Shown here: positions 1 to 6,081 of the stretch, in pieces
How positions within the stretch are numbered: position 1 is the first letter of the stretch
How the letters are laid out: every line of letters starts with the position of its first letter
From: an uncultured Alistipes sp.
GTDB taxonomy: Bacteria > Bacteroidota > Bacteroidia > Bacteroidales > Rikenellaceae
Assembly: GCA_905213895.1 (NCBI GenBank)
Contig: CAJMKE010000004.1
Span: forward strand, 1 to 64,000
Reading direction: 5' to 3'
Length of the DNA: 64,000 bases
Translations under genes and position numbers: made by a program
The notes under the pieces: generated by a model
Told to the model about the DNA's origin: nothing
The model's input: only the letters and a program-made list of their open reading frames with translations
Database searches by the model: none

Positions 1-72
1 GACTTTAAGGACTTTAAGGACTTTAAGGACTTTAAGGACTTTAAGGACTTTAAGGACTTTAAGGTCGTTAGG
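1..72. repeat. Nonamer array A1: seven perfect GACTTTAAG units plus one variant
   Basis: Seven identical head-to-tail copies of the 9-mer fill 1-63, followed by the variant GTCGTTAGG at 64-72. It lies directly upstream of the esterase gene that starts at 100. It is the only perfectly homogeneous array in the window and may continue to the left of base 1. Confidence 0.97.
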
Positions 73-99
73 GAGAAAACACAACAAACCTATAAAATT

Positions 100-2013
100 A
101 TGAAAAATCTGAAACTGATTCTCGTCGCGACGCTCATGGCTGTATTCGCCGCATTCGGCGTCTGCGCACAGGAAAAGCCGCAGGGACTGACGCTGCCGTC
201 GGTCGTGCGCGACAACATGGTCCTGCAACAGAATGCGACCGTAAACATCTGGGGTTGGGCGAAACCGAAAGCGAAAGTTACCGTCAGCGCAGACTGGGCG
301 GATGCCAAACCGGTAAGCGTCAAGGCTGACAAGGAGGGATTCTGGACTGTTCCGATGCAGACTCCCGCCGCGAGTTTCGAGCCGGTAACCGTTACCGTTA
401 CCGCAGGCAAGGAGAGCCGCACGCTGAAAAACATCCTCATCGGCGAAGTATGGCTCTGCTCCGGACAGTCGAACATGCAACTCAAAGTGAAGCAGACAAT
501 CGACCTCAAAAAGGATTTGAAACGCGAGATGAACGAAAACATCCGTCTCTACAACACGGGACGCATTTACAGCGACGTCGAGAAGAACGATGTCGAAAAC
601 GCCAAATGGGCTGTCTGCAACCCGACCGACCTCGCGGAGTTCTCGGCTGTCGGCTACGGATTCGGCAAGGAGTTGCAACAGACGCTGAATGTTCCGGTAG
701 GTCTTATCTGCGCATCCTACGGAGGCACGTTCATCGAGGGCTGGATGAAAAATACCGTCATCGCCGCCGACCCTAAAATCGTGTCGGACTGCAAGGCGAT
801 AAAGCACAAGACGTGGGCAGGCAAGGAGTCGCAACTCTACAACGCCAACATCTACCCTATCCGCCATACGACCATCGCGGGTACGATATGGTATCAGGGC
901 TGCGCCAACGTCGCTTCGCGTCCGCGCAGTTACGGACACTCGCTCGAAGTGCTTATAGGCTCGTGGCGCGAGGAGTTCCGCAATCCGCAGATGCCGTTCT
1001 ACATCGTGCAGATAGTGCCTCACACCTACGCGACGATAAAGGGTGCGCAGGTGCGCGAGGCGCAGGCGAAGGTCGCCGACAAACTCGACCACTGCGAGGT
1101 GGTAATCACCAACGACCAGCAGGAGATTCCGGGCGACATTCATCCGCGCACCAAAGCGGCTATCGCACACCGTCTCGCGGCGTGCGCGCTCGGCGAACAC
1201 TACGGCAAGTCGGACGTAATCTTCCGCAGCCCAGCCTACGAGTCGATGACGGTCGAGGGCAACGCTATACGCATTCGTTTGAAGAACGTTCCTACAAGCA
1301 TCGTTGCCAAGGGCGGACGCATCAACGGATTCCAGATAGGCGCAAAGGATGCCGAGAATCCGAAGCGCATCGATTTCCGCGTAGCCGAAGCGACCATAGA
1401 GCCTGACAACTCGATTCTCGTGAGTGCCGAGGGCATCGCAGAGCCTGTCGCCGTCCGCTACTGCTTCAACGAGGACATCGGCAACGTATTCTCTGCCGAG
1501 GGTCTGCCGCTCGGAGCGTTCCGCACCGACAAGAGCAATGCGACCGTAGGCGCACGCCCTTACATAGAGAAGCCGTCGGAGATTGCAATCACGTTCGAGG
1601 GCAAGGGCTACGAGAAGGGCGAGTTCAAGGAGGGTGCGCACATGTGGACCAACCTCAAACAGACGCTCAGCAACGACTATCCGAAGGAGTTCGAGGGCTT
1701 CGAGATGCTGACGAACAAGTCGGTCAAGAAGGTTCTGACGGACGGCGGCAAAATCACGGCGCACGGCGACGGTCGCGTTTACTGCATCGTCCGCAACACC
1801 AAGGACATGCAGAAAATCAGCATCAAGAACGGCTGGCGTCTGATAGTTCCGGCATGGCTTCGCGCCGTAACTCCGGAGGGCAAGAAAATCTCGACACAGT
1901 ACATCGCCTACAAGGATGTCAAGGACGGCGACGTCGTGGAACTGCCGCGAGTGAAAGACCACTATTCGGTATTCGTGCTGGCGAAGAGCATCGACTACAA
2001 GCCTGTCGAATAA
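100..2013 (+). CDS. Sialate O-acetylesterase-like SGNH hydrolase, exported
   Basis: A 637-residue protein with an N-terminal signal peptide ending near VCAQ (residues 21-24). A beta-sandwich region (about 25-115) is followed by the SGNH block GQSNMQ, with the probable catalytic serine at residue 124. Downstream GTFIEGW, WYQGCAN and DIHPRTK match the conserved blocks of the sialic acid O-acetylesterase family (SASA), whose members remove O-acetyl groups from sialic acids or, in related proteins, from xylan. The length fits Bacteroidales homologues. A periplasmic or surface role in host or plant glycan deacetylation is inferred. It is flanked by nonamer arrays and followed by a hairpin, so it is probably monocistronic. 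The true acyl substrate cannot be read from the sequence. Confidence 0.9.
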   Translation: MKNLKLILVATLMAVFAAFGVCAQEKPQGLTLPSVVRDNMVLQQNATVNIWGWAKPKAKVTVSADWADAKPVSVKADKEGFWTVPMQTPAASFEPVTVTVTAGKESRTLKNILIGEVWLCSGQSNMQLKVKQTIDLKKDLKREMNENIRLYNTGRIYSDVEKNDVENAKWAVCNPTDLAEFSAVGYGFGKELQQTLNVPVGLICASYGGTFIEGWMKNTVIAADPKIVSDCKAIKHKTWAGKESQLYNANIYPIRHTTIAGTIWYQGCANVASRPRSYGHSLEVLIGSWREEFRNPQMPFYIVQIVPHTYATIKGAQVREAQAKVADKLDHCEVVITNDQQEIPGDIHPRTKAAIAHRLAACALGEHYGKSDVIFRSPAYESMTVEGNAIRIRLKNVPTSIVAKGGRINGFQIGAKDAENPKRIDFRVAEATIEPDNSILVSAEGIAEPVAVRYCFNEDIGNVFSAEGLPLGAFRTDKSNATVGARPYIEKPSEIAITFEGKGYEKGEFKEGAHMWTNLKQTLSNDYPKEFEGFEMLTNKSVKKVLTDGGKITAHGDGRVYCIVRNTKDMQKISIKNGWRLIVPAWLRAVTPEGKKISTQYIAYKDVKDGDVVELPRVKDHYSVFVLAKSIDYKPVE

Positions 2014-2035
2014 CACATAGGCTTTCTTCGAACAA

Positions 2036-2068
2036 CGACGCCCGCAGGCTTTCAGTCTGCGGGCGTCG
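2036..2068 (+). terminator. Hairpin after the esterase gene
   Basis: A perfect 12-bp stem (CGACGCCCGCAG paired with CTGCGGGCGTCG) around a 9-nt loop, 22 nt after the esterase stop. There is no T-run, so termination may be weak or rho-assisted. Nonamer array A2 follows at once. Confidence 0.65.
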
Positions 2069-2071
2069 CTT

Positions 2072-2107
2072 CGTCAAGGACTTTAAGGACCTTAAAGACA
2101 TTAAAGT
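2072..2107. repeat. Nonamer array A2 (4 units)
   Basis: Four 9-nt units in phase: CGTCAAGGA, CTTTAAGGA, CCTTAAAGA, CATTAAAGT. It lies between the esterase hairpin and the pyrH promoter region. Confidence 0.9.
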
Positions 2108-2153
2108 CCCCAATGATTTTACCTGCCGAGATGCGAAAGTCGCGAAAAATTAC

Positions 2154-2161
2154 TATCTTCG
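2154..2161 (+). promoter_or_regulatory. Possible -7 element for pyrH
   Basis: TATCTTCG resembles the Bacteroidota -7 consensus TAnnTTTG with one mismatch and lies 25 nt before the pyrH ATG. No clear TTTG is seen 19-21 nt upstream. Confidence 0.4.
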
Positions 2162-2186
2162 CACTATAAACGAAAAATCAACAGAC

Positions 2187-2894
2187 ATGAAATACCGCAG
2201 AATACTACTCAAACTCAGTGGAGAATCGCTCCAAGGCGAACAGAAATACGGCATCTCGACCGAACGGCTGCACTCATACGCCGTTCAGATAAAGGAGGTT
2301 GCGAAATCGGGCGTGCAGGTAGGCATCGTCATCGGCGGAGGCAACATCTTCCGCGGATTGCAGGGTGCGAAGCAGGGTTTCGACCGCGTGAAGGGCGACC
2401 AGATGGGAATGCTCGCGACGATAATCAATTCGCTCGCGCTCCAAACCGCCCTCAACGGCGAAGGCGTGAAGTGCAAGGTGCTGACCTCAATCCGTATGGA
2501 GCCTATCGGAGAGTATTACTCCAAAGACAAGGCGTTGGAGTATCTCGAAGCGGGATATGTGGTGATTATCGGCGGCGGAACGTCGAATCCATACTTTTCG
2601 ACCGATTCGGCATCGGCTTTGCGCGGTATCGAAATCGAGGCGGACGGATTCTTCAAGGGAACCCGCGTGGACGGCATCTACTCTGCCGACCCCGAGAAAG
2701 ACCCGACGGCAGTCAAGTTCGATGAGATAACGTTCGACGAGGTGTACGAACGCAATCTGAAAATCATGGACATGACGGCGTTCACGCTCTGCAAGGAGAA
2801 CGGTCTGAACATCGTGGTTTTCGACATGGACACCGAAGGCAATCTCAAAAAGGTTCTCGACGGCGAGAAAATCGGTACGCTGGTAAAACAGTAA
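2187..2894 (+). CDS. pyrH: UMP kinase
   Basis: A 235-residue cytoplasmic amino-acid-kinase-fold enzyme that phosphorylates UMP to UDP in pyrimidine synthesis. The N-terminus carries LLKLSGESL (phosphate binding), then GIVIGGGNIFRG and a C-terminal nucleotide region with GTRVDGIYSADPEKDP, all typical of bacterial PyrH. The frame is open upstream to 1644, but homology begins only at this ATG, 25 nt after a TATCTTCG promoter-like element. The usual neighbour frr is present one gene downstream, with a thioredoxin-like gene between them. Confidence 0.97.
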   Translation: MKYRRILLKLSGESLQGEQKYGISTERLHSYAVQIKEVAKSGVQVGIVIGGGNIFRGLQGAKQGFDRVKGDQMGMLATIINSLALQTALNGEGVKCKVLTSIRMEPIGEYYSKDKALEYLEAGYVVIIGGGTSNPYFSTDSASALRGIEIEADGFFKGTRVDGIYSADPEKDPTAVKFDEITFDEVYERNLKIMDMTAFTLCKENGLNIVVFDMDTEGNLKKVLDGEKIGTLVKQ

Positions 2895-2902
2895 CAACTG
2901 AA

Positions 2903-2938
2903 CCTTAAAGACTTTAAGGTCTTTAAGGACTTTAAGGG
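2903..2938. repeat. Nonamer array A3 (4 units)
   Basis: Four units: CCTTAAAGA, CTTTAAGGT, CTTTAAGGA, CTTTAAGGG. It fills most of the 51-nt gap between pyrH and the thioredoxin-like gene and ends just before the ribosome-binding region. Confidence 0.92.
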
Positions 2939-2945
2939 AAATTCT

Positions 2946-3524
2946 ATGAAAGCGAAGAAAAAGAGCAACACCGCATTGTGGATAATGCTCGCGGCGATAG
3001 TCGCGATATGCGCGGTACTGCTGTTGTGGAATCCGCAGCAGGCGAATGCACAGAACGACGAAGCGGCGCAGATAGCGGCAACGACGCGCGCCAGGCAGGG
3101 TACGACCGCTCCGAATTTCACGGTCGAGATGATTGACGGCAGCAGAATCACGCTCGCCGACCTGCGCGGGAAAGTCGTGCTGGTAAATTTCTGGGCGACG
3201 TGGTGTCCGCCGTGCCGCGAGGAGTTGAAATACGTGCAGGCAGACATCATCGACCGTTTCAAGGGCAGGGACTTCGTCTTCATTCCGATTTCGAGGGGCG
3301 AGACACGGCGTGCGGTCGAGGATTTCCGCAAGCGCACGGGCTACGAATTTCCGATGGGGCTCGACCCCGACCAGTCGATATTCGGCAAGTATGCGACCAA
3401 CTACATTCCGCGCAACTTCCTGATAGACCGCAGCGGACGGGTGGTGCTGGCGACCGTCGGATTCGAGAAGGCGGAGTTCGTCGAACTCGTAAAGGCGATA
3501 GAAACAACTATAAACGACAAATAA
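2946..3524 (+). CDS. TlpA/ResA-family thiol-disulfide oxidoreductase
   Basis: A 192-residue protein with a basic N-terminus and a hydrophobic segment (about residues 10-28) that should anchor or export it. A thioredoxin-like domain follows, with the active site WCPPC at 86-90 (redox cysteines 87 and 90). The sequence around it (GKVVLVNFWATWCPPCREE) is typical of the TlpA/ResA/AhpC-TSA group, periplasmic reductases used in cytochrome c maturation or protein repair. The stop is one base before the frr start, so the two are almost certainly co-translated. Its place between pyrH and frr is unusual; those two are normally neighbours. The redox partner is unknown. Confidence 0.9.
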   Translation: MKAKKKSNTALWIMLAAIVAICAVLLLWNPQQANAQNDEAAQIAATTRARQGTTAPNFTVEMIDGSRITLADLRGKVVLVNFWATWCPPCREELKYVQADIIDRFKGRDFVFIPISRGETRRAVEDFRKRTGYEFPMGLDPDQSIFGKYATNYIPRNFLIDRSGRVVLATVGFEKAEFVELVKAIETTINDK

Positions 3525-3525
3525 T

Positions 3526-4083
3526 ATGGATACCAAATCGATTCTCGGAGAAGCCTCCGACCGCATGCAGAAAGCCGTCGGCTTTTTGGAAGACGCGCTG
3601 ATGAACATCCGCGCCGGCAAAGCATCCACCAACATCCTCAACGGAGTATTCGTGGACTACTACGGTTCGCAGACTCCCGTATCGGGCGTGGCGAGCGTAA
3701 CCGTACCGGACGCCAAAACGGTTCTGATACAGCCGTGGGACAAGAACATGATACGCACGATAGAGAAGGCGATTCTCGACGCCAATATCGGACTCACGCC
3801 GTCGAACAACGGCGAGCATATCCGTCTGACGATGCCGCCGCTCACCGAGGAGCGACGCAAGGACCTCGTGAAGCAGTCGAAAGCCGAAGCGGAGACCGCA
3901 CGCATCTCGCTGCGCAACGCACGCCGCGACGCGGTAGAGGCGTTTAAGAAGGCAATCAAGGAGGGAATGCCGGAGGACGAGAGCAAGGACGGCGAGGCGC
4001 AGGCTCAGAAACTGCTCGAAAAATTCTCAAAGCAAATCGACGCCGCTTTCGAGAAGAAGGAGAAGGAGATAATGACGGTGTAA
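3526..4083 (+). CDS. frr: Ribosome recycling factor
   Basis: A 185-residue protein of the usual RRF length. It matches the family throughout, including the LNIRAGKAS-like region (here MNIRAGKAS, residues 34-42), the PWDKNM segment and the LTEERRKDLVKQ helix. With EF-G it splits post-termination ribosomes. It begins one base after the thioredoxin-like gene and is followed by nonamer array A4 and a terminator. The separation from pyrH by one inserted gene is the only unusual point. Confidence 0.97.
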   Translation: MDTKSILGEASDRMQKAVGFLEDALMNIRAGKASTNILNGVFVDYYGSQTPVSGVASVTVPDAKTVLIQPWDKNMIRTIEKAILDANIGLTPSNNGEHIRLTMPPLTEERRKDLVKQSKAEAETARISLRNARRDAVEAFKKAIKEGMPEDESKDGEAQAQKLLEKFSKQIDAAFEKKEKEIMTV

Positions 4084-4091
4084 AGACGCAA

Positions 4092-4127
4092 CCTTAAAGA
4101 CTTTAAGGACTTTAAGGTCCTTAATGA
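4092..4127. repeat. Nonamer array A4 (4 units)
   Basis: CCTTAAAGA, CTTTAAGGA, CTTTAAGGT, CCTTAATGA in 9-nt phase, beginning 9 nt after the frr stop and ending just before the terminator stem. Confidence 0.92.
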
Positions 4128-4131
4128 AAAC

Positions 4132-4158
4132 GGAGACGATGAAGTGTCTCCATTTTTT
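4132..4158 (+). terminator. Intrinsic terminator after frr
   Basis: Stem GGAGAC/GTCTCC with an 8-nt loop, then six T residues (4153-4158): a normal rho-independent terminator. Confidence 0.8.
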
Positions 4159-4160
4159 AC

Positions 4161-4326
4161 TTTCTCCGTGTTACCCACCCCCTAAATCCCCCGCCTGTGC
4201 GGGGGAGTGATGTTTTATGACGCTGATTATCCGGATGCCGTCAATTTCTGTTTTCAGGAAACCGACCGTCCGATAGTTCTTTTCTCCGTGTTACCCACCC
4301 CCTAAATCCCCCGCCTGTGCGGGGGA
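4161..4326. repeat. Two exact 46-nt direct repeats, 120 nt apart
   Basis: The copies are 4161-4206 and 4281-4326. Each ends in an inverted repeat, CCCCGC-CTGT-GCGGGG, preceded by ACCCCCTAAAT. The 74 nt between the copies shows no gene. The whole 4084-4413 gap holds array A4, two terminators and this pair, and I see no other feature. It looks like two copies of an interspersed intergenic repeat rather than transposon ends, since no transposase is near. Confidence 0.85.
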
Positions 4327-4366
4327 CTTATATATAGAACAGGAAAGTCCGCATTCGGAGACTAAT

Positions 4367-4401
4367 GAAAACGGCGGCACCCGCGAGGTGTCGCCGTTTT
4401 C
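4367..4401. terminator. Bidirectional terminator between frr and the DUF3575 gene
   Basis: A 15-bp stem (GAAAACGGCGGCACC with GGTGTCGCCGTTTTC, one G-T pair) around loop CGCGA. With A-runs on the left and T-runs on the right it can stop transcription from either side of this convergent gap. Confidence 0.8.
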
Positions 4402-4413
4402 AACCGCCTTTTC

Positions 4414-5052
4414 CTACTTTTTACGTTTTTTGCGGTCGGGGCTGATTATGCGATAGCCGATGGAGACGCCGAGTTTAGCCGGCAGAATCTCGCCCGAGCC
4501 GTTGAACGGGTCGGGATGCACATAATTCTCGTGTCCGTTCGGTTCCATATTGATTGCGCCGTTCGGGAAATAGCCATTGTACCAACTGCAAAACCAGTCG
4601 CCCGCGATGAACGCATCGACCACCCACCGTTCGCGGAACACATGCTGGTAGCCGAATCCGATACCCATCATCAGTCCGAAGCCCTTGCTGTAACCGTTGC
4701 GGAAAGCCAGAACCGTCTTGCGCTGCATGAATATCGGCTTGCTGATGTCGAAGCCAGTCATTCCGATATTGCCGCTGACGTACCAGCCGTTGCCGGACTG
4801 TTTGAAATAGTAGCGGTACTCGCCCGTGAACAGACCGAAATGGAGGTGCGCGCCGTTCACCGACCGCCACGGCGAATAGGTTACGTCGAGCGACATGGTC
4901 GAATGCGGCGACAAGGTCATCTCCAACGAAGGGTTGATGACGCCCACCACGGCATAGAGGCAGTTCAGTTTCAGATATGTTTGCGCAGACGCGGCTGCCG
5001 ACACGGCAGCAAAAGCGATGCAAAGGAACGCGGATTTGATGAATCTGGTCAT
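4414..5052 (-). CDS. DUF3575-like outer-membrane beta-barrel protein
   Basis: A 212-residue protein with a signal peptide ending at ASAQ (about residue 24). The body has alternating aromatic/hydrophobic strands (for example LHFGLFTGEYRYYF, then GLMMGIGFGYQHVF, then KLGVSIGYRI), the pattern of a small outer-membrane barrel of the DUF3575 type common in Bacteroidales. Function is unknown for the family. The tail PDRKKRKK is basic and may face the periplasm. A TATCTTTG promoter element lies upstream on the same strand. It is probably monocistronic. Confidence 0.78.
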   Translation of the reverse strand: MTRFIKSAFLCIAFAAVSAAASAQTYLKLNCLYAVVGVINPSLEMTLSPHSTMSLDVTYSPWRSVNGAHLHFGLFTGEYRYYFKQSGNGWYVSGNIGMTGFDISKPIFMQRKTVLAFRNGYSKGFGLMMGIGFGYQHVFRERWVVDAFIAGDWFCSWYNGYFPNGAINMEPNGHENYVHPDPFNGSGEILPAKLGVSIGYRIISPDRKKRKK

Positions 5053-5073
5053 AACGATACTCTAAATAACGCA

Positions 5074-5081
5074 CAAAGATA
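5074..5081 (-). promoter_or_regulatory. -7 element for the DUF3575 gene
   Basis: On the minus strand this reads TATCTTTG, a perfect TAnnTTTG match, 22 nt before the ATG. No obvious TTTG at the -33 position. Confidence 0.6.
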
Positions 5082-5107
5082 ACCAATTATCGCGAAATTA
5101 TACCTTT

Positions 5108-5161
5108 CCTTAAAGTCTTTAAGGTCGTTAAGGACTTTAAGGACTTTAAGGACCTTAATGA
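5108..5161. repeat. Nonamer array A5 (6 units)
   Basis: Six in-phase units, CCTTAAAGT, CTTTAAGGT, CGTTAAGGA, CTTTAAGGA, CTTTAAGGA and CCTTAATGA, in the divergent gap between the DUF3575 gene and apt. Confidence 0.94.
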
Positions 5162-5184
5162 AAGAATAAATTGGGTTTCGCTCT

Positions 5185-5330
5185 CGGCTTTTCGTACTTT
5201 GGCTTCGCCGAGGCTTTTCGTACTTTGGCTTCGCTTTCGCTTATTCGTATATTTGGCTACGCCTTAGATACTCCGCCTCGGCAAAGCCAAAATAAATTTT
5301 GCTTTGCTCTCGGCTTTTCGTATCTTTGCC
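5185..5330 (+). promoter_or_regulatory. Repeated promoter-like segments; the last is the apt promoter
   Basis: A 21-26-nt segment of the form GGCTTTTCGTA..TTTGGCTTCGC occurs at 5185-5209, 5211-5234, about 5240-5262 and 5310-5330. The last has TATCTTTG (5321-5328), with TTTG at 5298-5301 and a 19-nt spacer: a good Bacteroidota promoter for apt. The third has TATATTTG (5248-5255). The first two have TACTTTG, one base short of consensus. With array A5 this accounts for most of the 5053-5359 gap. Confidence 0.65.
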
Positions 5331-5359
5331 AACGAAACACTTAAAACATCGCTCACGAA

Positions 5360-5920
5360 ATGCTCGAAACTCTGAAATTCTACAAGGACTTCCCGAAAAA
5401 GGGAATCAACTTCATCGACATAATTCCGTTCCTGCAATCGAAGAAAGCCTTCCGCGAGGTTATCGATGCACTGAACGCCGCAACTACCGCGCCGAACGTC
5501 GCCGCTCCCGAAGCGCGAGCATTCCTGTTCGCCGCGCCGCTGCTTACCGAGAAAGGCTGTGTCGAAAACATCATCCCGATGCGCAAGAGCGGCAAACTGC
5601 CGTTCAACGACGGCGATTTGGTCGAAGTGCAAATCGAAAAGGAGTACGGCTTCGACAAACTCTATTACCGTCTCAGCGACATCGCCGCAGGCGTTCCTAC
5701 TGGCGACACGTTCGAGATAACGCTGCTCGACGACGTGCTGGCGACCGGAGGTACCGCCGAGGGCGTAGCCCGCTCGCTCGAAAGCATGACCATCGAGCGC
5801 GACGGCAGGCAGTATAAAGTCCGTGTCAAGGAGTTCGTTTTTCTGGTCGAACTCGAAGGGCTGTCCGGACGCAGACGGTTGGAGAGCATCGCTCCGGTAA
5901 CGACGCTGATGAAGATTTAG
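5360..5920 (+). CDS. apt: Adenine phosphoribosyltransferase-like enzyme
   Basis: A 186-residue type I phosphoribosyltransferase. It starts with DFPKKGINFIDI (family: FPkPGI.F.Di), then EARAFLFAAPL (family: ESRGFiFgapl), the PMRKSGKLP segment and the PRPP loop LLDDVLATGGTA at 122-133. These match Apt, which makes AMP from adenine and PRPP in the cytoplasm. Some positions are changed from the usual (A for G in ARAF and FAAP), so specificity for another purine is possible. Downstream is a strong terminator. Confidence 0.85.
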   Translation: MLETLKFYKDFPKKGINFIDIIPFLQSKKAFREVIDALNAATTAPNVAAPEARAFLFAAPLLTEKGCVENIIPMRKSGKLPFNDGDLVEVQIEKEYGFDKLYYRLSDIAAGVPTGDTFEITLLDDVLATGGTAEGVARSLESMTIERDGRQYKVRVKEFVFLVELEGLSGRRRLESIAPVTTLMKI

Positions 5921-5938
5921 CATCCGCCGGAACACCAT

Positions 5939-5972
5939 AAAACGCCGCACATTCTCTGTGCGGCGTTTTTTT
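5939..5972 (+). terminator. Intrinsic terminator after apt
   Basis: Twelve-bp stem (AAAACGCCGCAC/GTGCGGCGTTTT), 7-nt loop, T-run to 5972. It runs straight into array A6. Confidence 0.9.
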
Positions 5973-6009
5973 AAGGGCTTTAAGGACTTTAATGTCTTTA
6001 AAGTCCTTA
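5969..6009. repeat. Nonamer array A6 (about 4 units)
   Basis: TTTTAAGGG, CTTTAAGGA, CTTTAATGT, CTTTAAAGT, then a partial CCTTA. Lies between the apt terminator and the ileS promoter. Confidence 0.88.
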
Positions 6010-6030
6010 TCGCGTTTGCGATATTTTTCG

Positions 6031-6038
6031 TAACTTTG
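6031..6038 (+). promoter_or_regulatory. -7 element for ileS
   Basis: TAACTTTG matches TAnnTTTG 44 nt before the ileS ATG. A TTTG at 6015-6018 is too close (12 nt) for a normal -33 box. Confidence 0.55.
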
Positions 6039-6081
6039 TGCGTTAATCGTAAATCCGCACAAAATTAAAGACTGACGATAT

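Noticed and set aside
1644..2186. A longer pyrH start giving a 416-residue protein
   Set aside because: The additional 181 codons overlap the esterase gene in another frame, cross its hairpin and array A2, and have no homology. PyrH homology begins at the ATG 2187.
4161..4326. The 46-nt repeats as insertion-sequence ends
   Set aside because: They are direct, not inverted, the space between is 74 nt and holds no transposase.
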